A stretch of DNA of 64,000 nucleotides. Origin: Haloplanus sp. XH21 (GTDB lineage Archaea > Halobacteriota > Halobacteria > Halobacteriales > Haloferacaceae). A model generated the notes under the pieces. It made no database searches. It saw only the letters and a program-made list of their open reading frames with translations, and was not told the DNA's origin. The position numbers were made by a program, and so were the translations under genes. The stretch lies in contig NZ_JALLPL010000001.1 in NCBI RefSeq assembly GCF_023276355.1, positions 744,001-808,000 of the forward strand, read 5' to 3'. This document shows, piece after piece, positions 16,401 to 26,917 of this stretch (positions are counted from its first letter, which is position 1; each line of letters begins with the position of its first letter).

Positions 16401-18985
16401 CCCCACAAGGGTCCGTCTGAAACCGGTATCGTATGCTTCTGGTTGGACTAGGGCACGGAGCTTCAACCCCACAAGGGTCCGTCTGAAACCCCCAGGAGGA
16501 CGTCGAGGGCAACGACTACAACCCGCTTCAACCCCACAAGGGTCCGTCTGAAACGACAAGACCTATCGCGTCGACACGTCGGGGTATGCGCTTCAACCCC
16601 ACAAGGGTCCGTCTGAAACAGTGCCACCGCGTAGGGTCATGTCTATGGCTATAGGCTTCAACCCCACAAGGGTCCGTCTGAAACGCGAATATCGGGAGCG
16701 GGGGTGGCAATTCTTTCGACGCTTCAACCCCACAAGGGTCCGTCTGAAACGCGAATATCGGGAGCGGGGGTGGCAATTCTTTCGACGCTTCAACCCCACA
16801 AGGGTCCGTCTGAAACGCGCTCGCCCAGAGTTGCGCCGTGCGGATCGCCGGCTTCAACCCCACAAGGGTCCGTCTGAAACGAGGATGGCGATCAACTGGC
16901 GGGCCGAATAGCTCCCGCTTCAACCCCACAAGGGTCCGTCTGAAACCAGGTCGACCGTGTCGACGTCCATCACCGCGACGGGCTTCAACCCCACAAGGGT
17001 CCGTCTGAAACCCACCGAGAGATAGCTGATAACTTCGATGTCTCCTCGCTTCAACCCCACAAGGGTCCGTCTGAAACATGCGCTCGATCCAGCCGATCGG
17101 CGCCGTGTCGCTCGGCTTCAACCCCACAAGGGTCCGTCTGAAACCAACCCGTTCGGAGTCGATCCGTCGGTGCCGACGGAGGCTTCAACCCCACAAGGGT
17201 CCGTCTGAAACCCGAGTCAACTACGTATCGCCGCGGACTCCCCGACCGCTTCAACCCCACAAGGGTCCGTCTGAAACCCGCCGCTGTTCGCGACGGCGCC
17301 GCATCGCTGGACCGGCTTCAACCCCACAAGGGTCCGTCTGAAACGCGCTCGATCCAGCCGATCGGCGCCGTGTCGCTCGGCTTCAACCCCACAAGGGTCC
17401 GTCTGAAACAGCGACGGGACCCGGTCGATATCTCGGACCAACACGCTTCAACCCCACAAGGGTCCGTCTGAAACGACATGTCGCAGGCGGCCGGGAGACA
17501 GCACGCGAGGCTTCAACCCCACAAGGGTCCGTCTGAAACACGAGGTGCCACAACCGCCGCCTCTACCCGCACGCGCTTCAACCCCACAAGGGTCCGTCTG
17601 AAACGCTGACACATGGGACAGCGCGACGAACAGTACTACGAGCTTCAACCCCACAAGGGTCCGTCTGAAACTCGGGCTGGGGGTCGTAACTCCGGCTGGT
17701 CTGGCCCGCTTCAACCCCACAAGGGTCCGTCTGAAACGAAGCGCGTCGGCAGTGGTCGCGTCGGTGGTGATTCGCTTCAACCCCACAAGGGTCCGTCTGA
17801 AACCGGCGGCGTTCGCGTCGGCCTCGGCCTGGATCGGGAGGCTTCAACCCCACAAGGGTCCGTCTGAAACGGGCACGATGCGGGAGCCCGTGGCTCCGTT
17901 GTCCGGCTTCAACCCCACAAGGGTCCGTCTGAAACTCACGAGGTGCCACAACCGCCGCCTCTACCCGCACGCGCTTCAACCCCACAAGGGTCCGTCTGAA
18001 ACTGCCCCAGATCGTGTTCGCATCAAGCCCGAGGGAGCTTCAACCCCACAAGGGTCCGTCTGAAACCTGTGGGCCTCCTCGTCGGTGCCTTCGCCGCGCT
18101 GCTTCAACCCCACAAGGGTCCGTCTGAAACTCGCCCGGGATCGACCCCACGCTGACGCCCTGGGTGCGCTTCAACCCCACAAGGGTCCGTCTGAAACTCG
18201 AGAGTCTCGACCCCGAGGCCACCACCAGTCGCGAGCTTCAACCCCACAAGGGTCCGTCTGAAACGCGTGGGTCTGCTACAACTGCGGCGCCGAGTTCGAC
18301 GCTTCAACCCCACAAGGGTCCGTCTGAAACGGGCGTCGACGACGGCACCGAGCTCGTCGAGGACGCTTCAACCCCACAAGGGTCCGTCTGAAACGAGGCG
18401 GCGAAGGACTACAATCGTCAATTCTTCCAGCTTCAACCCCACAAGGGTCCGTCTGAAACGGGAAACCCGAACGCTCGGTTGGTGTAGTCCGGCCAATGCT
18501 TCAACCCCACAAGGGTCCGTCTGAAACGGATTCACTGCCGACGAGCGGGCGAAAGTCACGGAGCTTCAACCCCACAAGGGTCCGTCTGAAACTACCAACC
18601 TAAACCGAGGGCGCTGGCGGCTGGCATCGCTTCAACCCCACAAGGGTCCGTCTGAAACGCGATCGTCCACGACGAGGACTGTGACCTCGCCGATGCTTCA
18701 ACCCCACAAGGGTCCGTCTGAAACGAAGCCCACAGATCATGCACGACTCCGACGCCGCGGGCTTCAACCCCACAAGGGTCCGTCTGAAACCCGCCGTGTG
18801 GGGTCGCTGGAGTACGACAATGAGCTTCAACCCCACAAGGGTCCGTCTGAAACCGCACAAAGAGCCGCCGCGATGGCCATTGCGAGGTTGCTTCAACCCC
18901 ACAAGGGTCCGTCTGAAACCAGCAGGGGAGCGGTTTGTCGCCAACCGAGCGGCGCGCTTCAACCCCACAAGGGTCCGTCTGAAAC
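13446..18985 (-). CRISPR. CRISPR array, 85 full repeats, type I-B-like repeat, no cas genes nearby
   Basis: I count 85 full 30-nt repeats, starting at 13446 and ending at 18985, with 84 spacers of 33-38 nt and a repeat period of 63-68 nt. On the plus strand each repeat begins GCTTCAACCCCACAAGGG and ends TCCGTCTGAAAC. I noticed no variant copy. On the minus strand it reads GTTTCAGACGG...GGTTGAAGC, close to the Haloferax type I-B repeat whose crRNA handle ends TTGAAGC, so crRNAs should come from the minus strand. Two adjacent spacer pairs are identical (15116-15149 with 15180-15213; 16685-16720 with 16751-16786). Two distant pairs are near-identical (17078-17114 with 17345-17379; 17540-17574 with 17936-17972). 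Cas proteins must be encoded elsewhere. Confidence 0.99.
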
Positions 18986-19130
18986 CATGCCCCATACTGG
19001 GCACACAGGTTCCCTATCTGTCGACTTCGACAAAGAACTTCCGTCGACCCTCGATAGTCTACTATCCCCCAGGGGTCGACTGAGAACCACGGCGACGCTC
19101 GGATCGGCCCTGCAAACTGCTAACCGAGGC
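18986..19130 (-). promoter_or_regulatory. Probable CRISPR leader, shared with the valS upstream region
   Basis: The repeat orientation and the decayed repeat at 13379 place the leader here. The region contains a nested inverted repeat: GTCGACCC (19043-19050) with GGGGTCGAC (19072-19080) around GATAGT (19052-19057) with ACTATC (19060-19065). Leaders carry the pre-crRNA promoter and the integration signals for new spacers. I cannot pick a clear minus-strand TATA box. The valS promoter (gtttaac near 19131) lies at its far end, so the two units are divergent. Confidence 0.5.
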
Positions 19131-19167
19131 GTTTAACATCGGTCACTCCGGTAGCGTCAGGCGAGCA

Positions 19168-21771
19168 ATGCCGAGCGGAGAATACGACCCGGAGACGGTC
19201 GAACGACAGTGGCAGGAGCGGTGGGTGGCGGAGGACCTCTACGCCTACGAGGGCGGGGGAGAGGTAGATCCGGACACCGTCTTCTCCATCGACTCGCCGC
19301 CGCCGACCGTGTCCGGTGACCTCCACTGGGGCCACGTATACGGGTTCACGCTGCAGGACTTCGTCGCCCGCTACAACCGGATGCAGGGCAAGGATGTCTT
19401 CTTCCCGTTCGGCTACGACGACAACGGCATCGCCTCGGAGCGTCTCACCGAGGGCGAACTCGACGTCCAGCACCAGGAGTACGACCGCGACATCTTCCAG
19501 GAGATGTGTCGCGGCGTCTGTGCGAAATACGAGGCGGACTTCACGGAGAAGATGCAGGCGCTTGGCATCTCCATCGACTGGACCGAGACCTACCAGACGA
19601 TCGAACCGCGCGTCCAGCGCATCTCGCAACTCTCCTTCATCGACCTCTACGAGAAGGGACGCGAGTACCGCCAGCGCGCGCCCGCCATCTGGTGCCCGGA
19701 CTGCCAGACCGCCATCTCCCAGGTCGAGATGGAGGACTCCGAGCAGGACTCGCATTTCCACGACATCGAGTTCGACGTCGCGGGCGACGACGAGACGTTC
19801 ACCATCTCGACGACCCGCCCCGAACTCCTCCCCGCCTGCGTGGCGGTCTTCGTCCATCCTGACGACGACGACAACCAGTATCTCGTGGGCGGGGAGGCCG
19901 AAATCCCGATTTTCGGCCAGACGGTACCGATCATCGCGGACGAACGCGTCGACATGGAGACGGGCTCCGGCGTCGTGATGTGTTGTACGTTCGGCGACCA
20001 GACCGACATCGAGTGGTATCAGGCCCACGACCTGCCGCTCCGCATCGCCATCGACGAGTCGGGGACGATGACCGATGTCGCGGGCGACTACGAGGGGCTC
20101 TCCGCCGACGAGGCCCGGGAGGCCATCGTCGAGGACCTCTATGACGACGGGGCGCTCCTGGACCGCCGACCCATCACCCACGTCGTCAACGTCCACGAGC
20201 GGTGTGATACGGAAGTCGAGTTCCTGGTCACCGAGCAGTGGTACATCGAACTCCTCGATAAGACCGAGGAGTATCTGGAGGCGGGCCGGTCGATGGACTG
20301 GATCCCGGAGAAGATGTTCACGCGGTACAAAAACTGGATCGAGGGGCTTCAGTGGGACTGGGCCATCTCGCGCCAGCGCTCCTCGGGCATTCCGTTCCCG
20401 GTCTGGTACTGCGACGAGTGCGACGCGGAGGTCATCGCCGACCGCGACCAGCTGCCGGTCGACCCGCTCTCTGACGACCCGCCTGTCGACCACTGCCCGG
20501 AGTGTGGCCACGAGGACTTGGTGCCCGAGGAGGACGTGTTCGACACGTGGGCCACCTCGTCGCTGACGCCGCTCATCAACGCGGGTTGGGAGTGGAACCC
20601 CGAGACCGAGGAGATGGAGATCGAACGGCCCGAACTCTACTCGATGAACCTGCGCCCGCAGGGCCACGACATCATCTCGTTCTGGCTGTTCCACACCGTC
20701 GTCAAGTGTTACGAGCACACGGGCGAGGTGCCCTTCGACAGCGTGATGATCAACGGGATGGTGCTCGACGAGAACCGTGAGAAGATGTCGAAATCCAAGG
20801 GCAACGTCGTCACGCCCGACGAGGTGCTTGACGAGTTCCCGGTCGACGCCGCCCGCTACTGGGCTGCCGGAAGCGCCGTCGGCGACGACCTGCCGTACAA
20901 GGAGAAAGGGCTCCGGGCCGGCGAGCGCCTGATCCGCAAGCTCTGGAACGCGTCGAAACTCGTCGACGACCTCACGCCGGAGAAACGACTCTCGCGGCCC
21001 AACCTCCGCGAAATCGACCGCTGGCTGCTGGCCGAACTCGACGAGCGCATCGAAACCGCGACCCAGCAGTTCGAGCGCCGGGAGTTCTCGAAGGCCCGCG
21101 ACGGCCTCCGGTCGTTCTTCTGGCATACGTTCTGTGACGACTACCTCGAAATCGCCAAACAGCGGCTCCGCGACGGCGACGACGAGTCGGCGGCGTACAC
21201 GCTCCAGATCGCTCACCGGCGGTTCTGTAAGCTGTTTGCTCCCATCCTCGCCCACGTCACCGAGGAACTCTGGCGGGAGATGTACAGCGAGGGGAGCGTC
21301 CACACGGCCGACTGGCCCGAACCGCTCGGCGTGGAGGCCGACCTCGACGCTGGCGAACGGGCGATGGCCGTCGTCGGTGCGCTCCGGAAGTACAAGACGG
21401 ATCACCAGCTGTCGATGAACGCGAGCGTCGACACGGTCCGGGTGTACGGCGACGTCGCGGCCTTCGCCGACGACATTCGGCGCGTGATGCACGTCGACGA
21501 GCTCGAATCGGTCGGCGAAAAGCCGCCGGTGGAGGCCGTCGTGACCGGCGTCGACCTCGATTACTCGCTGGTCGGCCCCGAGTTCGGGAATCAGGTGTCC
21601 GACATCGAGGCCGCCATCGCCGAGGGCGAGTACGAGGTGGTCGACGGCCACCTCCACGCCGCCGGCGTCGAACTCGGTCCAGACATGTTCGAAATCGAGG
21701 AGGAGCGGCAGTACACGGGCGACGGCGAAATGGTCGAAGCCGACGAGACGGTCGTCATCGTCCAGAACTGA
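19168..21771 (+). CDS. valS: Valine--tRNA ligase
   Basis: A class I synthetase that charges tRNA-Val and edits Thr. The 867-residue protein has the HIGH-type motif SGDLHWGHVYGF near residue 50, an editing (CP1) insertion with TTRPELLPACVAVFVHPDD, the KMSKS motif EKMSKSKGNVVTPDE near residue 540, and an anticodon-binding domain near residues 640-780. A cysteine pattern (CPDCQTAIS) fits the archaeal zinc-binding insertion. A TATA-like gtttaac about 30 nt upstream suggests a leaderless mRNA. It lies beside the leader end of the CRISPR array. Confidence 0.97.
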   Translation: MPSGEYDPETVERQWQERWVAEDLYAYEGGGEVDPDTVFSIDSPPPTVSGDLHWGHVYGFTLQDFVARYNRMQGKDVFFPFGYDDNGIASERLTEGELDVQHQEYDRDIFQEMCRGVCAKYEADFTEKMQALGISIDWTETYQTIEPRVQRISQLSFIDLYEKGREYRQRAPAIWCPDCQTAISQVEMEDSEQDSHFHDIEFDVAGDDETFTISTTRPELLPACVAVFVHPDDDDNQYLVGGEAEIPIFGQTVPIIADERVDMETGSGVVMCCTFGDQTDIEWYQAHDLPLRIAIDESGTMTDVAGDYEGLSADEAREAIVEDLYDDGALLDRRPITHVVNVHERCDTEVEFLVTEQWYIELLDKTEEYLEAGRSMDWIPEKMFTRYKNWIEGLQWDWAISRQRSSGIPFPVWYCDECDAEVIADRDQLPVDPLSDDPPVDHCPECGHEDLVPEEDVFDTWATSSLTPLINAGWEWNPETEEMEIERPELYSMNLRPQGHDIISFWLFHTVVKCYEHTGEVPFDSVMINGMVLDENREKMSKSKGNVVTPDEVLDEFPVDAARYWAAGSAVGDDLPYKEKGLRAGERLIRKLWNASKLVDDLTPEKRLSRPNLREIDRWLLAELDERIETATQQFERREFSKARDGLRSFFWHTFCDDYLEIAKQRLRDGDDESAAYTLQIAHRRFCKLFAPILAHVTEELWREMYSEGSVHTADWPEPLGVEADLDAGERAMAVVGALRKYKTDHQLSMNASVDTVRVYGDVAAFADDIRRVMHVDELESVGEKPPVEAVVTGVDLDYSLVGPEFGNQVSDIEAAIAEGEYEVVDGHLHAAGVELGPDMFEIEEERQYTGDGEMVEADETVVIVQN

Positions 21772-21835
21772 CTGCGCGGCGTCGCCCGGCGAGCGGGCAC
21801 CTATGTTTAATATCTCACACGTCGTCTTGACCGTC

Positions 21836-22270
21836 GTGACACGGCACCTACTCGTCCCGTTCGACGACTCCGATCTTTCGACACGGGCACTCGAATTCGC
21901 CTGTTCGACGTTTCCGGATGACCGGATCACGGTCATGCACGTTATCGACTCCCACACCGACGAGACGGCAGCCATCGGGTGGGGGAACACGACCGACCAG
22001 TACGAGCAGTGGATCAACTCCCGGCGTGAGTTCGCCGACGAACTGTATCGACACGCGGAGACCATCGCCGACGAGCATGGGGCGACCATCGAAACCGTCA
22101 CCGCCATCGGCCGCGTCCACCGCGCCATCATCGACTTCTACGACGACAACGATGTCGACCTAGTCGTGATGGGCTTTCACCCGCGCTCGCGGCTCTCGGC
22201 GTATCTCGCCGGCGAATTCTCCGATCGGGTTATCCGCACCTCGGACATCCCGGTTGCGCTCGTGAAATGA
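21836..22270 (+). CDS. Universal stress protein (UspA-like), first of two
   Basis: A single-domain Usp of about 144 residues with the nucleotide-binding alpha/beta fold: N-terminal HLLVPFDDSDLSTRAL and C-terminal VDLVVMGFHPRSRLSAYLAGEFSDRVIRTSDIPVALVK. I chose GTG 21836 because the product then starts MTRHLLVPFDDS, matching MTRHHLVVVNDG of the next gene. The upstream ATG at 21803 sits inside the sequence tatgtttaatat, which looks like the TATA box at leaderless spacing. The client and signal are unknown. Twenty-two bases separate it from its paralogue. Confidence 0.85.
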   Translation: MTRHLLVPFDDSDLSTRALEFACSTFPDDRITVMHVIDSHTDETAAIGWGNTTDQYEQWINSRREFADELYRHAETIADEHGATIETVTAIGRVHRAIIDFYDDNDVDLVVMGFHPRSRLSAYLAGEFSDRVIRTSDIPVALVK

Positions 22271-22292
22271 TCCCCATTCACTCATCCCACCA

Positions 22293-22721
22293 ATGACTCG
22301 ACATCACCTCGTCGTCGTCAACGACGGCCACAACCTGCACAGCGGTCTCGATTACGCCTGCGAGACGTTCCCGAAGGATACGATCACCGCGATGTACGTC
22401 GACTCGGCCGCCGACGATCTCGGATCAGTCCGATTCGAAGACTCCGAGACGGCGACGGACGATTGGATGAACGGCCACCGCGAACGGGCCCAGCGCGCGT
22501 TCGACGACGCCCGTGCGGTCGCCGACGAACACGGCGTTACGCTGGAGACGGTCGTCGCGTTCGGCCCGTTCGCTGACACTATCCGAGAGTACTGTTCCCA
22601 CAACGATGTCGACACCGTTATCGTCGGAAGTAGCGACCGCGACGCCTTCACGTCCTACGTCGTCGCCGACGATGTCGAACGCATCGCCAACACGGCGCCG
22701 GTGCCGGTCGTCGTCGTCTAA
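22293..22721 (+). CDS. Universal stress protein (UspA-like), second of two
   Basis: A 142-residue Usp-fold protein paralogous to the gene just upstream. It begins MTRHHLVVVNDGHNLHSGL and ends VDTVIVGSSDRDAFTSYVVADDVERIANTAPVPVVVV. The usual G-x2-G-x9-G(S/T) nucleotide loop is altered (VGSSDRDAFTSYVVADDVERI), so ATP binding is doubtful. It is likely co-transcribed with the first usp gene. Its stop lies two bases from the end of convergent pyrD. Confidence 0.82.
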   Translation: MTRHHLVVVNDGHNLHSGLDYACETFPKDTITAMYVDSAADDLGSVRFEDSETATDDWMNGHRERAQRAFDDARAVADEHGVTLETVVAFGPFADTIREYCSHNDVDTVIVGSSDRDAFTSYVVADDVERIANTAPVPVVVV

Positions 22722-22723
22722 GA

Positions 22724-23779
22724 TCACAGATCGGCGCCGACCGCGTCGGCGACGGAACCGAAGCCGTCGCGCTCGAGCAGTTCGAGCAGCCCCCGATTGA
22801 TGTCGCGGGCGAGGCTCGGCCCCTCGTACACTAGGCCGGTGTACAACTGGACGACGCTCGCGCCTGCCCGGATCTTTCTGTAGGCGCCTGCGGCGTCGGT
22901 GATTCCGCCGACGCCGATGATCGGCGCGTCCGTTCGTTCGGCGATGAAGCGGATGGTTCCGGTGGCGCGTTCCTCGATGGGCTTGCCCGAGAGGCCGCCG
23001 CGTTCGGCCCGGTTCGGGTTGCGCAGGCCCGACGGGCGCTCGACCGTCGTGTTGGTCGCGACGACGCCGGCGAGGTCTAAGTCGTCGACGACGGCGAGTG
23101 CCTCCTCGATGGCAGGCGCCGCGAGGTCCGGCGAGAGTTTCACCAGCAGCGGGTCGGCGCCGGCGTCGACGAGGCCGCCTAGGATGCGTTCGAGCGACTC
23201 GCGGTGCTGGAGTTCGCGCAGGCCCGGCGTGTTCGGACTGGAGACGTTCACGACGAAGTAGTCGCCGGCGTCGGCCACGCGTTCGTAGGTGTAGCGGTAG
23301 TCGTCGGGAGCCTCGTCGAGGGGCGTCGACTTCGACTTGCCGATGTTTATCCCGACCGGCGCAGCCGGCAGGTCGGCGTCGTCGAGGCGGGCGCCGATGG
23401 CGTCGGCGCCCTCGTTGTTGAACCCCATGCGGTTGATGAGCGCGCCGTCCTCGGGGAGGCGAAAGAGGCGTGGCCGGGCGTTGCCCGGTTGCCGTTCCGC
23501 GGTGACGCCGCCGACTTCGACGTGACCGAAGCCGAGCGCCGTCAGGATCGACGGGAGTTCGGCGTTCTTATCGAAGCCAGCGGCGACACCGACTGGGTTG
23601 TCGAACGTGAGACCGAAGGTCTCGGTCGTGAGGCGGTCGTCGTCGACGTGATACTGCGCGCGGAGTACGTCTTCGACCCGCGTGTGCTGGACGGTCCGAA
23701 GTAGTCGGTGGGTGGCCCGGTGGGCCGTCTCGGCAGGCAGTGCGAACAGCGCCGGTTTGAGTAGTTCGTATGGGTTCAT
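22724..23779 (-). CDS. pyrD: Dihydroorotate dehydrogenase (quinone), class 2
   Basis: A membrane-associated flavoenzyme that oxidises dihydroorotate to orotate in pyrimidine synthesis and passes electrons to the quinone pool. The 351-residue protein has the class 2 N-terminal helix extension (MNPYELLKPALFALPAETAHRAT), the FMN-site motifs NPVGVAAGFDKN and NVSSPNTPGLR (serine as catalytic base), and the phosphate-binding loop IGVGGITDAAGAYRKIRAGASVVQLYTGLVYEGP. A TATA-rich stretch precedes the start. carA lies elsewhere in the window, so the pathway genes are not clustered. Confidence 0.95.
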   Translation of the reverse strand: MNPYELLKPALFALPAETAHRATHRLLRTVQHTRVEDVLRAQYHVDDDRLTTETFGLTFDNPVGVAAGFDKNAELPSILTALGFGHVEVGGVTAERQPGNARPRLFRLPEDGALINRMGFNNEGADAIGARLDDADLPAAPVGINIGKSKSTPLDEAPDDYRYTYERVADAGDYFVVNVSSPNTPGLRELQHRESLERILGGLVDAGADPLLVKLSPDLAAPAIEEALAVVDDLDLAGVVATNTTVERPSGLRNPNRAERGGLSGKPIEERATGTIRFIAERTDAPIIGVGGITDAAGAYRKIRAGASVVQLYTGLVYEGPSLARDINRGLLELLERDGFGSVADAVGADL

Positions 23780-23842
23780 CGGCCATCGTTCCGCGCTATA
23801 TCGCGTCTACGGCGGGTTCTGCCCCGGTCGTGAGCCATCGGA

Positions 23843-24040
23843 TCAGAAGTCGTGTTCGACGTCGTCCTGATCGGCTTTCTGGATGATGATCTTGCTGTCT
23901 CGCACCCGGACGAACACCTCGTCGCCGATGTCCATCCCGGCCACGGAGAGTTCGTCCTCGTGCAGATTGACATGGACGTTATGGTATTCGCCGTCTTCGT
24001 CCTTGGCACCGCTTGGACTGAGCTTCTTTTTCCGGACCAT
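23843..24040 (-). CDS. AbrB/MazE-fold small protein
   Basis: A 65-residue protein with a basic N-terminus (MVRKKKLSPSGAKDEDG), then a segment typical of the swapped-hairpin AbrB fold: VNLHEDELSVAGMDIGDEVFVRVRDSKIIIQKA. It is likely a DNA-binding dimer; no partner toxin is adjacent. A box reading tatatcc on the coding strand lies about 30 nt upstream. It is divergent from the MC1 gene, with about 195 bp holding both promoters. Its target is unknown. Confidence 0.72.
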   Translation of the reverse strand: MVRKKKLSPSGAKDEDGEYHNVHVNLHEDELSVAGMDIGDEVFVRVRDSKIIIQKADQDDVEHDF

Positions 24041-24236
24041 CGGGGGTCTCTAGCCGTCTTTCGCTACAGGATATACATAAGTGTTGGTTACTTGTGGGTC
24101 GGTTCGTCGTCATGTTGTCCCGCCGAGAGGCGGGTCGCTGCCGCCCTGCATTTATACGTCCCCGCCGATAGAGCCCTCGATTTGCCGATATATTTATGTT
24201 GTGGCATGTGCTCGGTTCCCACAGAGGTGCAAAATC

Positions 24237-24548
24237 ATGGTACGAGAGGACGGTAAGCGAAACTTCGTGATGCGCGAGGACGGTGAAGAGGACAGTGTGT
24301 TCTCGGGGAACATGCCACGGCAGGCCGCGTTGAAGGCGGCGCGCCGACTCGAACCGGAGGACTCCGAGGATGCAGCCGAGGAGGACGCCGAGGAAATCCG
24401 GCTTCGGGAGAAAGGGACCGACAAGGTCCACATCTTCGAGGCCTGGGCCTGGGAAGAGGAGGCACCGGAGGACAAGCCTGACTGGATGGGTGCGGAGATC
24501 ACGAAGGGGAACGTCTCGAAGAAAGGCATCGAGCATATCGAGGAGTAA
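24237..24548 (+). CDS. Chromosomal protein MC1
   Basis: A small architectural DNA-bending protein of archaeal chromatin. The 103 residues begin MVREDGKRNFVMREDGEEDS and include NMPRQAALKAARRLEP and RLREKGTDKVHIFEAWAWEE, all characteristic of the MC1 family, and end in a basic/acidic tail. An excellent promoter (gatatatttatg near 24187) and a GAGGTG ribosome site 7 nt before the ATG suggest strong expression. It lies directly upstream of the rRNA operon. Confidence 0.93.
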   Translation: MVREDGKRNFVMREDGEEDSVFSGNMPRQAALKAARRLEPEDSEDAAEEDAEEIRLREKGTDKVHIFEAWAWEEEAPEDKPDWMGAEITKGNVSKKGIEHIEE

Positions 24549-24556
24549 CCGCGCCG

Positions 24557-24574
24557 GAGCGTCGGGGCGCTCCC
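24557..24574 (+). terminator. Possible terminator hairpin after MC1
   Basis: GGAGCG (24557-24562) pairs with CGCTCC (24569-24574), followed by a C-run rather than a T-run. It could end the MC1 transcript but lacks the T-tract usual for archaeal termination. Confidence 0.3.
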
Positions 24575-24750
24575 CCCGACGAGTGCCGACAGGGCTTTAC
24601 TCGTTCGTCGCGCATCGGTGACCGCGTGGCCGCTCCCCGGCGAGACCGACCGTGCAAGCGAGGGATGACCGACCGGCCTCCAGCCACGCGACATTCTACT
24701 GACGGATCGTAATGCGCCCCCCATGGAATCGCTTGACGAAGCGGTCCCAC

Positions 24751-24892
24751 TTCGACGGCCTTATCTATCACACCGGTTTGTGTTGTAGTACACACGTCGT
24801 CGGCGTCGATGACGGCGGCCGGAGTCGGTTCGGTCGACCGCTAATCGACGGCCGGCGTCGGAACGCTTCCGACGACCTTAAGTGGTCAAGGG
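24751..24892 (+). promoter_or_regulatory. rRNA operon promoters
   Basis: The stretch between MC1 and the 16S gene has no credible ORF. Two candidate promoters are seen: ttcgacggccttatctatcac near 24752, and ccgacgaccttaagtggtcaaggg at 24869-24892. The 16-nt core CTTAAGTGGTCAAGGG recurs exactly in the 16S-23S spacer at 26924-26939, which marks it as a functional promoter element. Multiple tandem promoters are known for halophile rRNA operons. Confidence 0.7.
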
Positions 24893-25071
24893 CGTTCGGT
24901 GGTAATGCGAAGAAGCGAGGGCACGAACGCCCTCGGCCCGGACTGGAACGCCGATGAACTGGCCGCCCGTCAACGCCCGATCAACGGGTTTATGATGGTC
25001 GCCGTCTTCGGTTCAGGTCCGGACGAAACATGAGGATCCCACCCCTGCGGTCCGCCGTAAGACGGGATCTG

Positions 25072-25115
25072 ATGTGAGCCATGGTGGTTCGGTGTCACCC
25101 GGTCGACGCGGTGGA
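25072..25115 (+). other. Pre-16S processing stem, 5' strand
   Basis: The sequence starting ATGTGAGCCATGGTGGTTC is nearly the reverse complement of 26746-26788, downstream of 16S. Together they form the long stem enclosing 16S, with internal mismatches consistent with a bulge-helix-bulge motif. EndA, encoded at 7170, is the expected processing enzyme. The remaining leader (24893-25071 and 25116-25203) shows no other feature I can name. Confidence 0.8.
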
Positions 25116-25203
25116 CCGAACCGCCACCTTGGACCTCAGTGGTCTATACGACGAGAAGACAACGAGTCTTCCCGCCACCCCTCACTCCACACGGAGTGAG
25201 CCC

Positions 25204-26674
<1,471 letters not shown>

Positions 26675-26745
26675 ACTGATCGGGACTCTCCCTTCTGGGG
26701 AGAGCCCACCACGTCCCACTGACGGTACCACAGGTGGCCGTTCGC

Positions 26746-26788
26746 CCACCACGCCGACCGGGCACCGAAGAACCACCATGGCTCACAT
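26746..26788 (+). other. Pre-16S processing stem, 3' strand
   Basis: This segment ends AACCACCATGGCTCACAT and pairs with 25072-25115 upstream of 16S, closing the loop around the mature rRNA. It lies between 16S and tRNA-Ala. Confidence 0.8.
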
Positions 26789-26813
26789 ATTACGCTCGTC
26801 CCAGGAAGGGACA

Positions 26814-26885
26814 GGGCCCGTAGCTCAGCGGTAGAGCACCTCCTTTGCAAGGAGGACGCCCTGGGTTCAAATCCCAGCGGGTCCA
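26814..26885 (+). tRNA. tRNA-Ala (anticodon TGC)
   Basis: A 72-nt cloverleaf: acceptor GGGCCCG with CGGGTCC, D-arm TAGCTCAGCGGTAGAGCA, anticodon stem CCTCC/GGAGG around TTTGCAA (anticodon TGC), T-arm CTGGG-TTCAAAT-CCCAG, discriminator A. CCA is not encoded. Its place in the 16S-23S spacer is standard for halophilic archaea. Confidence 0.98.
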
Positions 26886-26917
26886 TGCCGGACCGGGAAA
26901 ATCGCCCGACGCGAACC

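Noticed and set aside
13421-19136. Many ORFs repeating FQTDPCGVEA, LQPHKGPSET or RRTLVGLK-type peptides
   Set aside because: They are translations of the CRISPR repeat in different frames; the period is the repeat-spacer unit and there are no starts or ribosome sites.
19010-19167. A Val-rich leader peptide before valS
   Set aside because: No ATG-initiated ORF lies in the interval and the promoter box leaves no room for a leader.
21803-21835. ATG 21803 as the start of the first Usp gene
   Set aside because: It falls inside a TATA-like sequence; GTG 21836 gives the MTRH start shared with the paralogue.
19120-22131. 1003-residue ORF opposite valS
   Set aside because: It is a GC-codon-bias shadow of valS, with no family motif and a composition typical of antisense frames.
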